From Haliscomenobacter sp040401995 (GTDB lineage: Bacteria > Bacteroidota > Bacteroidia > Chitinophagales > Saprospiraceae): a stretch of 64,000 bases of DNA. The stretch is taken from contig JBBANM010000025.1 in assembly GCA_040401995.1 (NCBI GenBank), positions 1-64,000 of the forward strand, given 5' to 3'. The notes beneath the pieces are model-generated. The model was not told the origin of the DNA and searched no databases. It was given only the letters and a program-made list of their open reading frames with translations. Below, one piece after another: positions 16,447-24,853 of the stretch (position 1 is the first letter of the stretch; the number at the start of each line of letters is the position of its first letter). The position numbers were made by a program, and so were the translations under genes.

Positions 16447-19167
16447 TCAGTTTTTTCCCTCGTAATGTTTGCGACGCTGCTCTTCCTCGTCGTCCATTTT
16501 GGGTTTGTTTTTGCGCATTTTCTCCGACCATTTGAAGCGTTTTTCATAAGCCTCCATCGCTTTTTTGGTCTCAAAAACGCGGGTGTCGGGGATCACGTAT
16601 TCATATGGCGCGAAATCAGGCGTGCTAGTGAACAGGTCTTGTAACAAGGAAGCAGTAAGATCATACTGGTTGACATATGGCACACCCAACACATTATAAA
16701 TCACCTTTAGCAGCGAACCAAAGTTGCCGTGAGTATGCGAGGTATAGCCTTTTTTGATATACGGCCCCGCCATCAACAAAATGGAACGGTGCGCGTCAAT
16801 GTGATCCACGCCGCCTTGCGGATCATCTTCGGTAACGATCACCAAGGTATTTTTCCAATAAGGGGTTTTCGACAAAAACTCCAAGAGGCGACCCAGTGCC
16901 AAGTCGTTGTCGGCCATGTAAGCATGATCCGAGGCAAAACCCGCTTCCGGGCGGGCGCCCGCGCTGTGGTCGTTGGGCAGCTGCATGGCAATCAATTGAG
17001 GCATGGTGTCTTTACCGCTCAACCATTTTTCAGTAAACTCTTTTTCAAACTGATCGATGCGCAACTGATCGGGGATGTCCATATCAAAACCGGCGTAGAA
17101 CCGGGAGGTGCGATCATACACCGCTTTTTGCAAGGGAAAAATCACCGGTTGGCGCGCACCAAACTCCAGATGATCCCATTCTTCGGATACACCCGCGTAT
17201 TCGTTGCCTTCGCCAAAGTTGTAGAAGGAAATTTTGTTGCGTTCCAAAGCTTCCCACAAACCGCCGATCTCGTTGTAATCTTCGGGATCCATCGCGCCGC
17301 TAGCTTTTGGGAAACGACGACCAGGCGCGGAAGAAAATGCTTTGAACGAGCCGTCGGAGCTAGAATTTGCTTCCACCCATTCGTTGGGTACCACGCCCAA
17401 CATCCAGTGGTGACCATGGATGGAGGCATCAGAATCGCAGTAAAAATTATCAGAAAAAGACCACTGTCGCGCAATCTTGTGGTGATTGGGCATCACATTG
17501 ACATTTTGGAAGGTATCTCTTTTCAATTTTACGGTAACGCCCACGCCATATTTAGCCAGGCTTACATCGCCTTTGCCTTCGCTGCGCTGACCAAAGACCT
17601 CGTCGTAAGTGCGGTTTTCTTTGGTGATGTAGACGATGTGTTTGATCGGGCTTTTGCGTACGCCGGGCGCTGGCGGCAGGGGATTTGCGCCATCGTCATT
17701 TACAGTTACGCTTTCGAATGTATTGGCCAGTGCTTGTTGGGTATAGTTTGCCAAAGTAGCCGCATCAGGAACGGGTACACTTTGGAAGGTCGACAATTGA
17801 ATATCGCCAATGTAGGTTCCTTGTACGGGTCTTTTGAAATTCTTTCCGCCGTTGGGTCCGGCGCCCAAACCGCGTACTGAAGCAATGTATAAATTTTTTC
17901 CATCCGGAGAAAGCGCCACCTGTGAAGGGCCCCAACCGGTAGGAATCAGGCCGATGGTTTTGCGGGTTTTTAAATCAATCACCGCTACAGCATTGAAACC
18001 CAGCAATGCCACATACAAGCGCGATTCATCAGCGTTCATCGCTACGCCAAAAGGCATGAGTCCGCGGTGTTTATCGAGTTGGCCAGCAACGGTAATCGGG
18101 AATTCAGCGGCCATTTTTTTGGTTTCTAAATCCAATACCGAGATCAAATCGTTGGTGGCATTGGCAATGTAGGCATAGCGCTGACCAACGGCAATAGAGT
18201 TTGGACTTGCGCCGCCCACAATTTCCGCTTCTTCGATGAATTGACCAATTTGGCGACCGGTTTTGTAAATCCCTGCCACGCGATTCAAGGTAAGATCAAT
18301 GGCAAAAACGCTCATCGCATCGGGATGCCGCGGATCGCCTAAGCCAGGAATGACGCGGCCATCAGGCAAGGTATCGCCTACAATGGAAGCTTGGGTAAAC
18401 GTACCATAAGGCGGGAAGGTCAACATCATCGTGTCCTTATTCTGTGGCGTTACTCCAGGAACGGTAGGGTAGCTATACAAACCAACATTGGCAACCAAGG
18501 CCAGATCGTGTTTCGGACTCAAAGCAATGTGGAATGGTTGACGCCCCGTTTTGATGGAGGCAGTGATCCGTTTGGTAGCCAAATCAATGCGTACCATGCG
18601 GAAATTTCCGCGATCCAGTACCAAAAGTTCGTTTTTGGCCGCATTCAATACCAAATGGGAGGTAAAGCTGTCTTCGTATTTTACACCATTGAACTCGCCA
18701 TCGAGGTCAATCGAACCTTTTTTGGCCATTTTTTCCAGGTCAAAAATCACCACCTTGCCTTTATCGCCTTGAGAGAGGTAGACAGTTTTGCTATCGGGTG
18801 AAAAAGCGACGCCCAGGAAAGACGCGCCATCCAGGATACCGGAAATCTTGCGATCATAAGAAGGAATGCGGATGGGTTTGTCGATTTGCTGGGTGTTGAT
18901 CACTGTTACCACCCCGTCATGAAGGGTGACCACAGTTTTTCCATCTGGTGATACGGCCATCCCAAAGGGGTCGTGGGTGATGCGCACCACCTTGCCCACG
19001 GGCGTTACGCGACGGCCGCTGGCCAGCGTACCGGTCATTTCGAGGGTATCCAATTGGGCGTATTCGTTGCGACCGGGCACTTGCAGGGTAACGACTTTAG
19101 CGGGGCCTTGAGCCAGTAGGCTTTGGCAAAAAAACAAGAGCAGACCAAGAGATTTGAGGTAACGCAT
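16447..19167 (-). CDS. Secreted YncE-like beta-propeller / phosphoesterase fusion
   Basis: 906 aa with a signal peptide (LGLLLFFCQSLLAQ). Residues about 50-480 hold repeated beta-propeller blades (MAVSPDGKTVVTLHDGVVTVIN, VAFSPDSKTVYLSQ, VALSPDGKNLYIAS). The C-terminal half is an alkaline-phosphatase-like phosphoesterase: HIVYITKENRTYDEVFGQ, DASIHGHHWMLG, VIVTEDDPQGGVDHIDAHRS and SHTHGNFGSLLK. The metal-ligand residues D, H and H appear intact. The architecture recurs in Bacteroidota and Acidobacteria. Substrate is unknown. Its own terminator follows. Confidence 0.88.
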   Translation of the reverse strand: MRYLKSLGLLLFFCQSLLAQGPAKVVTLQVPGRNEYAQLDTLEMTGTLASGRRVTPVGKVVRITHDPFGMAVSPDGKTVVTLHDGVVTVINTQQIDKPIRIPSYDRKISGILDGASFLGVAFSPDSKTVYLSQGDKGKVVIFDLEKMAKKGSIDLDGEFNGVKYEDSFTSHLVLNAAKNELLVLDRGNFRMVRIDLATKRITASIKTGRQPFHIALSPKHDLALVANVGLYSYPTVPGVTPQNKDTMMLTFPPYGTFTQASIVGDTLPDGRVIPGLGDPRHPDAMSVFAIDLTLNRVAGIYKTGRQIGQFIEEAEIVGGASPNSIAVGQRYAYIANATNDLISVLDLETKKMAAEFPITVAGQLDKHRGLMPFGVAMNADESRLYVALLGFNAVAVIDLKTRKTIGLIPTGWGPSQVALSPDGKNLYIASVRGLGAGPNGGKNFKRPVQGTYIGDIQLSTFQSVPVPDAATLANYTQQALANTFESVTVNDDGANPLPPAPGVRKSPIKHIVYITKENRTYDEVFGQRSEGKGDVSLAKYGVGVTVKLKRDTFQNVNVMPNHHKIARQWSFSDNFYCDSDASIHGHHWMLGVVPNEWVEANSSSDGSFKAFSSAPGRRFPKASGAMDPEDYNEIGGLWEALERNKISFYNFGEGNEYAGVSEEWDHLEFGARQPVIFPLQKAVYDRTSRFYAGFDMDIPDQLRIDQFEKEFTEKWLSGKDTMPQLIAMQLPNDHSAGARPEAGFASDHAYMADNDLALGRLLEFLSKTPYWKNTLVIVTEDDPQGGVDHIDAHRSILLMAGPYIKKGYTSHTHGNFGSLLKVIYNVLGVPYVNQYDLTASLLQDLFTSTPDFAPYEYVIPDTRVFETKKAMEAYEKRFKWSEKMRKNKPKMDDEEEQRRKHYEGKN

Positions 19168-19245
19168 GACGGTATTTTTTCGTGTGCCTCAAATTTCTTG
19201 AATCCAGCGTATTTAATTGTAAAACCTAGATTAAGTTTAGGCTAA

Positions 19246-19401
19246 GGAACGGTTAAAAAATAAATCACCACTTACCCTTGCTCTTTCACTGCCACCCTTC
19301 CTACCTTTTTCGTTAAATAGGGTGGCTATTCGCCTCAAAAGATAGTCGCTTGGCAGCAAAATAGCGGCGGCTAAAGCGGTAATTTATTGTTCACCCGTTC
19401 C
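19246..19401. mobile_element. Element A copy 3 (156 bp) at the stop of the kinase-RapZ gene
   Basis: Ends GGAACGGTTAAAAAATAAA and, inward from the right, GGAACGGGTGAACAATAAA. Flanked by TAA (19243-19245 and 19402-19404). The minus-strand stop TAG of the kinase-RapZ gene is built from the duplication plus the first G of the element. Removing the element and one TAA restores the empty site, which also reads TAG in frame. Confidence 0.85.
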
Positions 19402-20852
19402 TAATTCTCCCAGTTCTTCTTTTCTTGTTCGATGTGGTGGAGGTTAATCCGTACGCCGTATTTTTCCTTAAGATGCTTGGAAAGGGCGTCGGCAGCGTAA
19501 ACCGAGCGGTGCTGACCACCGGTACAACCAAAATTGATGGTCAAGCTGGTAAAACTGCGCTCGATGTAATCTTCCACCGCTGGGTCCACGATCCGACACA
19601 CGCTGTGCAGGAATTCTTCCATGATGCTGTGTTGCTGTAGGAAGTTGATGACCGCTTCATCCCTACCAGTCAGTTTTTTGTACGGCTCGTAACGCCCTGG
19701 ATTGTGGATGAACCGGCAGTCAAAAACAAATCCGCCACCATTCCCGGAATTGTCTTCCGGAATTCCGCTGGCATGGTAAGAAAAACTGTTGATGTTGACG
19801 GTCAGCAGACTGGTGCTGCTCTTGATTTTATTGAAGGGTTCAAATTTTTTGGAATCGATGATGCGCTGCAGGGCCTCGCGCAAAGCCGGTAGCTCGATGG
19901 GCAATTGCCAATTGTCGAGCAGCACTTTGATGTTGCGCAAAGCATAGGGGATACTTTTCAAAAAATGCTCTTTGCGCTCAAAAATGCCGCGGAACCCATA
20001 AGCGCCCAGTACTTGAATGTTGCGCATCAGCACGTAGCCGTGGTAAAACTGGATGAAAGTTTCCCGATCAATCGGGGTAAGCTTAGATGCTACTTCGATG
20101 TAGTGTTCCAAAAGCTCATTGCGAATATCGGGCGGGATATTGGCTTTGGCTTGGTACAGCAAAGAAGCCAAATCGTATTGCAAAGCGCCCCGGCGCCCAC
20201 CTTGGTAATCAATAAAAAATGGCTCGCCACTGCGAATCATGATATTGCGCGACTGAAAATCGCGGAACATGAAATACTGATCATCGGCAGTCAGTAGGTA
20301 ATCTGCTAAGGCATGAAAGTCATTTTCCAGCGACTGCTCGTCAAACCGAACCTTGGTGACCATCAAAAAATGGTACTTGAAATAGTTGAGGTCCCAAAAC
20401 ATCGATTCTTTATCGAAGGTAGTTTTGGGATAAGAAAAACTATAATCCAACTCGGCGCCGCCAATGATCTGCAGTCGCGCCAATTGCTCTACCACCCTTT
20501 TATAAATCTGCACCAAGTAATCGGGAAAATAATCCGTTTGCTGGATGATGAAGCTATAGAGCGTGGTAGATCCCAGATCTTCTTGCAAGTAGATCTTCTC
20601 CGCTAAGTTTTCGGCATAAATTTCAGGAACGGGCAGGCCTTTGTCGTAAAAATGGCGGCTAAAAGCCAGAAAAGCCTGACTTTCCTTTTCATTTGGACTA
20701 TAAGTACCAATGGCGGCCTTATCGCCGTGTTGTAAGCGGTAGTAGATACGCTCCGATCCGGAAGGCGCTAAGGGCAAAACCAAATTAGGACTTTCGCCTG
20801 TCCATTTTTCGAAAAGATCAGCGAGGGACAATTCTATCTTTTGCGGATTCAT
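19401..20852 (-). CDS. Phosphotransferase-RapZ C-terminal-domain fusion
   Basis: 483 aa. Residues about 1-340 form an aminoglycoside-phosphotransferase-like kinase: LQEDLGSTTL, the catalytic-loop form FRDFQSRNIMI (Asp and Asn in place; His replaced by Phe) and the metal-binding FIDYQGGRRG. Residues about 350-480 match the RapZ C-terminal domain: FDCRFIHNPGRYEPYKKLTGRDE and GCTGGQHRSVYAADAL. The N-terminal P-loop NTPase of classical RapZ is absent. The kinase half resembles cell-wall sugar kinases of the AmgK type, and the RapZ domain binds glucosamine-6-phosphate in E. coli. An amino-sugar-linked role is plausible but inferred. Confidence 0.88.
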   Translation of the reverse strand: MNPQKIELSLADLFEKWTGESPNLVLPLAPSGSERIYYRLQHGDKAAIGTYSPNEKESQAFLAFSRHFYDKGLPVPEIYAENLAEKIYLQEDLGSTTLYSFIIQQTDYFPDYLVQIYKRVVEQLARLQIIGGAELDYSFSYPKTTFDKESMFWDLNYFKYHFLMVTKVRFDEQSLENDFHALADYLLTADDQYFMFRDFQSRNIMIRSGEPFFIDYQGGRRGALQYDLASLLYQAKANIPPDIRNELLEHYIEVASKLTPIDRETFIQFYHGYVLMRNIQVLGAYGFRGIFERKEHFLKSIPYALRNIKVLLDNWQLPIELPALREALQRIIDSKKFEPFNKIKSSTSLLTVNINSFSYHASGIPEDNSGNGGGFVFDCRFIHNPGRYEPYKKLTGRDEAVINFLQQHSIMEEFLHSVCRIVDPAVEDYIERSFTSLTINFGCTGGQHRSVYAADALSKHLKEKYGVRINLHHIEQEKKNWEN

Positions 20853-20868
20853 ACAAACAAGTTTGCCG

Positions 20869-20876
20869 CAAAGGTA
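20869..20876 (-). promoter_or_regulatory. -7 box (TACCTTTG) for the kinase-RapZ gene
   Basis: Exact TAnnTTTG on the minus strand, 16 bp before the ATG. Confidence 0.55.
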
Positions 20877-20902
20877 ATGAGATGCATTTTTGAGGGAAGA
20901 AA

Positions 20903-20935
20903 CGGCTGAAAAAAATTCCTAATTTTTTTCAGCCG
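20903..20935 (-). terminator. obgE terminator
   Basis: CGGCTGAAAAAAATT (20903-20917) and AATTTTTTTCAGCCG (20921-20935) form a perfect 15-bp stem with a 3-nt loop, 15 bp after the obgE stop. Confidence 0.85.
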
Positions 20936-20950
20936 ATCGATAATGAAGTA

Positions 20951-22129
20951 CTATAATTCAACGTCAATTGAAAAATCATCGTTTTCCAATTCCCAGGCGG
21001 CCGAGTCTTCGTCCCACTTTCTACCTTCATCGGGCCCCTCGATGTGCGCTGGATTGTCGTTGCGGGTATCCACATAATTGGGCGGCAACTCGTAGCGCCG
21101 CTCCACGTAGGGTTTCTCCACTTCAGGTTCGGGAATATTATTGATGATCGTTTCCCAAAGCAAGTCTTTCAACTCTCCTAAGCCTAAATTGGTCAATGCG
21201 GAGATAAAAACATGCGGCACATCGGTTGGGATTTCCGGCATCAGCATTTCCTTGAGTTCGGTATCGATCAAGTCGGCTTTGGTAATGGCCAGCACCCGCG
21301 GTTTGTCTAGTAACTCCGGATTGTAAACCTCCAGCTCATGCACCAGGATATCGTACTCCTTGCGGATGCTATCGGCATCAGCAGGAACCATGAACAGCAA
21401 AGTTGAGTTGCGCTCGATGTGGCGCAAAAAGCGCAAACCAAGTCCTTTGCCTTCACTGGCATGCTCAATGATCCCCGGAATATCGGCCATTACAAACGAC
21501 TTATCATCGCGGTAGGAAACAATGCCTAGGTTGGGAGTTAGAGTAGTAAAAGCGTAATCGCCAATTTTGGGTTTGGCGGCGGTGATGACCGAGAGCAGGG
21601 TTGACTTCCCAGCATTCGGGAAACCCACCAAACCGACATCGGCCAATATCTTTAATTCCAGGATTTTCCATTCTTCTAGACCGGGTTCGCCGGGCTGGGC
21701 ATAGCGCGGTTCTTGAAAGGTAGCATGTTTGAAAAACGTATTGCCCATACCGCCTCTACCGCCGGGTACGATGATGCGTTCTTCGCCGTGTTTGGTAATT
21801 TCGAAGTGAACTTCTTTGGTTTCCGCGTCCCTAGCGATCGTTCCTAAGGGGACATCAAGGATCACGTCATCCCCGCTAGCGCCGTGTTTGCCGCCACCGC
21901 TTCCGCGTTCTCCGGGAGTAGCAATTACATGTTTGCGGTATTTGAGGGCCAGCAAGGTCCAGACATTGCTATTGCCACGCAGGATGATATTTCCGCCGCG
22001 CCCGCCATCGCCGCCGTCAGGACCGCCTTTGGTAGTAAACTTATCGCGGTAAAAATGCACAGAACCTGCTCCGCCCGCACCAGAGCGGCAACATATCTTC
22101 ACATAGTCAACAAAGTTCTGATCAGCCAT
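20951..22129 (-). CDS. obgE: GTPase ObgE/CgtA
   Basis: Essential GTPase acting in 50S assembly and the stringent response. 392 aa: the glycine-rich Obg fold (FVDYVKICCRSGAGGAGSVHFYRDKFTTKGGPDGGDGGRGG), then the G domain with VGFPNAGKSTLL (G1), DIPGIIEHASEGKGLG (G3), TKAD (G4) and SALT (G5). The C-terminal tail of about 60 residues is acidic (WDEDSAAWELENDDFSIDVEL). It has its own promoter and terminator; adk lies upstream on the same strand. Confidence 0.96.
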   Translation of the reverse strand: MADQNFVDYVKICCRSGAGGAGSVHFYRDKFTTKGGPDGGDGGRGGNIILRGNSNVWTLLALKYRKHVIATPGERGSGGGKHGASGDDVILDVPLGTIARDAETKEVHFEITKHGEERIIVPGGRGGMGNTFFKHATFQEPRYAQPGEPGLEEWKILELKILADVGLVGFPNAGKSTLLSVITAAKPKIGDYAFTTLTPNLGIVSYRDDKSFVMADIPGIIEHASEGKGLGLRFLRHIERNSTLLFMVPADADSIRKEYDILVHELEVYNPELLDKPRVLAITKADLIDTELKEMLMPEIPTDVPHVFISALTNLGLGELKDLLWETIINNIPEPEVEKPYVERRYELPPNYVDTRNDNPAHIEGPDEGRKWDEDSAAWELENDDFSIDVEL

Positions 22130-22146
22130 ATTTTCGATTAAGGGTG

Positions 22147-22154
22147 CAAAAATA
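22147..22154 (-). promoter_or_regulatory. -7 box (TATTTTTG) for obgE, with a TTG at -33
   Basis: Exact TAnnTTTG on the minus strand 17 bp before the ATG. A TTG at 22175-22177 is 20 nt upstream, the spacing expected of the Bacteroidota -33 element. Confidence 0.65.
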
Positions 22155-22224
22155 CGCTTTACTTCGCTGAATTACAAGGAATTTATAATAATTGCTGGAT
22201 AGGTTCTTAAGCTATCACAACATC

Positions 22225-22806
22225 CTATTCATCCAAAGATTTTTCAATCTCTGCGCAGATGATTTGAAAAATGTCTTCAATTTCGCCTACGCCAGAAATC
22301 TTCACCGCACAGCCATGCTCCTGGTAATAGCCAAATACCGAAGTGGTTTCATTCTTGTACACCACCATGCGGCGGCGAATGATGGTTTCGTCGTTATCGT
22401 CTGGGCGACCAGAAGTTTTGCCGCGTTCCAAGAGGCGACGTACCACTTCTTCATCTGGCACATCTAGCATGATGAGCAAATTGATGTGCGCTTTTCTTTC
22501 GGAAAGCAGATTATCTAAAGCTTCGCATTGTGGAATGGTGCGCGGAAAACCGTCAAAAATATAGCCAAAAGACATGGTATTGGATTCCACTTTATTGCGG
22601 AGCATGCCAATGGTAACAGAATCGGGCACTAATTGGCCTTTATCCATATAACTTTTGGCTTCCAAACCAAGCGGGGTAGCATTTCCGATTTCGTAACGAA
22701 ACAGATCGCCGGTTGAAATGTGCAACAGGTTGTATTTCTCCACCAGTTTAGCTGCCTGCGTGCCTTTTCCAGATCCTGGTTGGCCGAAGAGAATCAAATT
22801 AATCAT
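22225..22806 (-). CDS. adk: Adenylate kinase
   Basis: Interconverts ATP + AMP and 2 ADP. From ATG 22806 the protein is 193 aa and begins MINLILFGQPGSGKGTQAAKL (P-loop). An upstream in-frame ATG at 22842 would add 12 residues before this conserved start and is rejected. Other motifs: FDGFPRTIPQCEAL, LERGKTSGRPDDNDETIIRRR. The zinc-finger LID insert is absent, so it is the short form with a short LID, as in other Bacteroidota. Confidence 0.95.
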   Translation of the reverse strand: MINLILFGQPGSGKGTQAAKLVEKYNLLHISTGDLFRYEIGNATPLGLEAKSYMDKGQLVPDSVTIGMLRNKVESNTMSFGYIFDGFPRTIPQCEALDNLLSERKAHINLLIMLDVPDEEVVRRLLERGKTSGRPDDNDETIIRRRMVVYKNETTSVFGYYQEHGCAVKISGVGEIEDIFQIICAEIEKSLDE

Positions 22807-23017
22807 TTTTAAAGCAGGTTTTATTGGGCAGTAGGCCCTCACTTAATTTACGCAGGTCATAATCCAGCAACGACCCCAGAGTTGGCGAATATAAGCAATC
22901 ATCAGAGAAATCCCAATACATTAGTGATTCCTCAAAAAAAAGTACGAAACTTTTGGGAGGTTACCAATAAGAAAGGCCTAATTTTTAATAGAATATAAAA
23001 ACGGAAGTGATTTTTAA

Positions 23018-23047
23018 GGAATGGGTGCTTTATTGATTAACCATTCC
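23018..23047. mobile_element. 30-bp ends-only copy of element A at the stop of the NlpC/P60 gene
   Basis: GGAATGGGTGCTTTAT joined to TGATTAACCATTCC, flanked by TAA on both sides (23015-23017, 23048-23050). Only the two termini remain and the middle of about 127 bp is gone. The stop TAG of the NlpC/P60 gene is formed from the duplicated TA and the element's first G (read on the minus strand). Confidence 0.7.
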
Positions 23048-23781
23048 TAACGCTGATCAACATCTGGTTTTACTTCGTCGATACAGATGTTGTCGATTTT
23101 TTCCAGTTCCATCTTTTCTTGGGGCGTAGGCACATCCGACAGGGTGTTTTCTAGCGGAGTAGCGTACAATTTAGCGGAAAGTAAGGAGGTAAGAGCTGGA
23201 ATTTGAATGGTAGGCGCTTGAACTTGGAGGGGTACGGGTAGCGCTACAGCTAGGAGTGGGGTGGTATTAGAAGCTTGGAATTTGCGGTAAGCGAGCACGC
23301 CGTCTTCAGTGATGATTCTGCCCATGCTGATGTTTTTTTTCATCCAATAAGCCGATTTTTCGAGGCTTTCAATTGTTATCCCGCGCGATGAACAACTGTG
23401 GATGATCTGGATGCCGGTATCATCATTCGAGTAGACCATGGCTACGTGATGAATCCGGCTTCGCGACGATCGTCGGAAAAAGATCAGGTCCCCTGGTTGT
23501 GCTTCTTCCTTTTTAATGGATTGGCACTGTGGAGCCTGCGAACAGGCTGAACGGGACAAGCTGATGTTGAAATGTGCAAATACATAAGAGGTAAAACCGG
23601 AGCAGTCGAAACCTCCTTTTTCAGGAGTGCTGCTGGCATATACATAGGGAAGACCCAAATATTGCTGACCGTATGCGATTACTTCCGAACGGAACTGTCC
23701 TTCTGCTGTTATAATTGGCTTGGGCAAGTTCGTCAATGTTGCGTGAGAAAGCACAAGCCAGGTTGTAAAGATACTTAACAT
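23047..23781 (-). CDS. NlpC/P60 (C40) cell-wall peptidase
   Basis: 244 aa, predicted exported (hydrophobic start MLSIFTTWLVLSHATL). The C40 domain covers about residues 28-155: catalytic Cys in FDCSGFTSYV, His in IHHVAMVYS, a third polar residue in IIHSCSS. It cleaves peptidoglycan peptides (D-Glu-DAP bonds in known members). The C-terminal 80 residues are low-complexity and Pro/Leu-rich without a recognised domain. The stop codon lies at an element A remnant. Confidence 0.9.
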   Translation of the reverse strand: MLSIFTTWLVLSHATLTNLPKPIITAEGQFRSEVIAYGQQYLGLPYVYASSTPEKGGFDCSGFTSYVFAHFNISLSRSACSQAPQCQSIKKEEAQPGDLIFFRRSSRSRIHHVAMVYSNDDTGIQIIHSCSSRGITIESLEKSAYWMKKNISMGRIITEDGVLAYRKFQASNTTPLLAVALPVPLQVQAPTIQIPALTSLLSAKLYATPLENTLSDVPTPQEKMELEKIDNICIDEVKPDVDQR

Positions 23782-24159
23782 GGATTAACAGTTTGGTTAT
23801 CAAAAACAAACATGTTATGGGATTACAAAACTATTAAGGGGCGTTAATGAGTGGCTTATGTTTTGATAGGATATGACAAATATAGAGTAAAAAATTTGAA
23901 AACTGTGCCTTTTTGGTGCGAAAATTCGCAAGCCAGATATTTAATTAACTGACTTCCATTGTATTATATTGAAAAAAACTTGTAAAATTCACTGGTTTTT
24001 TTAGCCGTTTTTGGTAAAAAACGACGATTGGGGGTGAAGTGGGACTACATTCTGGTTGGGGAAATTTGGCGGTTTTGGAACCAGGCCATGGCTACAACAT
24101 CCTTTTCCAAATTTGCATCTTAACCGATAGGTCTTTGTAAATTGGTTTTTATATGTGCC
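23782..24159. other. AT-rich intergenic stretch
   Basis: No gene, RNA or clear signal seen. It leads from the NlpC/P60 promoter region into the repeat cluster. Confidence 0.5.
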
Positions 24160-24425
24160 GAGCCTACGGCTCTCCTTCGTGATTTCTGACCTGATGGTCA
24201 ACGGGCTAAAGCCCNNNNNNNNNNNNNNNNNNNNNNNNNNNNNNNNNNNNNNNNNNNNNNNNNNNNNNNNNNNNNNNNNNNNNNNNNNNNNNNNNNNNNN
24301 NNNNNNNNNNNNNNGTGGTTCAGCAACCAATTTATGGTGACTGTAGAAATTGACAGACCAAGCGTTTTGCAAGAGGTAATAGGGGGTGTTTTCGGCTCCA
24401 TCTCTAATCTCAAAGATTGCGGAGA
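24160..24425. repeat. Repeat unit R1a, interrupted by the assembly gap
   Basis: Begins GAGCCTACGGCTC and is the first of two near-identical units; the second starts at 24426. It contains hairpins GAGCC-TAC-GGCTC and GGGCT-AA-AGCCC, then the gap, then a block starting gtggttcagcaaccaattta shared with the second unit. Confidence 0.8.
24215..24314. other. Assembly gap (100 N)
   Basis: Exactly 100 N inside a repeat unit. The intact second unit has only 53 bp (24481-24533) between the same two flanks, so the true gap is probably about 53 bp and the 100 is a placeholder. Confidence 0.9.
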
Positions 24426-24644
24426 GAGCCTACGGCTCTCCTTCGTGATTTCTGACCTGATGGTCAACGGGCTAAAGCCCATTGCTACAAAATGGGTCGA
24501 GGCTACGCCTCTGGTAGGCTGCCTCTAGCCATCGTGGTTCAGCAACCAATTTATGGTGACTGTAGAAATTGACAGACCAAGCGTTTTGGCAAGAGGGAAT
24601 GCGAGGTATTTTGGCTCCACCCCTAATCTCAAGGATTGCGGAGA
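24426..24644. repeat. Repeat unit R1b
   Basis: Second unit, complete. Same opening hairpins as R1a, a unique middle at 24481-24533 (missing from R1a because of the gap), then the shared gtggttcagcaaccaattta block and a ctaatctcaaggattgcgg tail also present before 24426. Confidence 0.8.
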
Positions 24645-24848
24645 GAGCCATCGGCTCGATTTCATCTTGTAGCGCCGGATTTCAATCCGGTGAAAAGGTC
24701 AGATACGTTATAGGAGTGCCATCGGCACGGGACACATAGGTGTAGCGGAGAGAGCCATCGGCTCGATTTCATTTTGTAGCGCCGGATTTCAATCCGGTGA
24801 AAAGATCAGGTACGTTGTAGGAGTGCCATCGGCATGGTATATATAGTC
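24645..24848. repeat. Two tandem 107-bp units R2
   Basis: Units begin at 24645 and 24752. Each holds three short perfect hairpins: GAGCC-ATC-GGCTC, CCGGATT-TC-AATCCGG and GTGCC-ATC-GGCAC (the last degenerates in the second unit). They differ at only a few bases. The array stops 5 bp before the nitrilase-family gene's stop codon. Confidence 0.8.
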
Positions 24849-24853
24849 GCCCC

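Noticed and set aside
24160..24848. CRISPR array
   Set aside because: Units are 107-266 bp hairpin blocks without short regular repeats and unique spacers; no cas genes.
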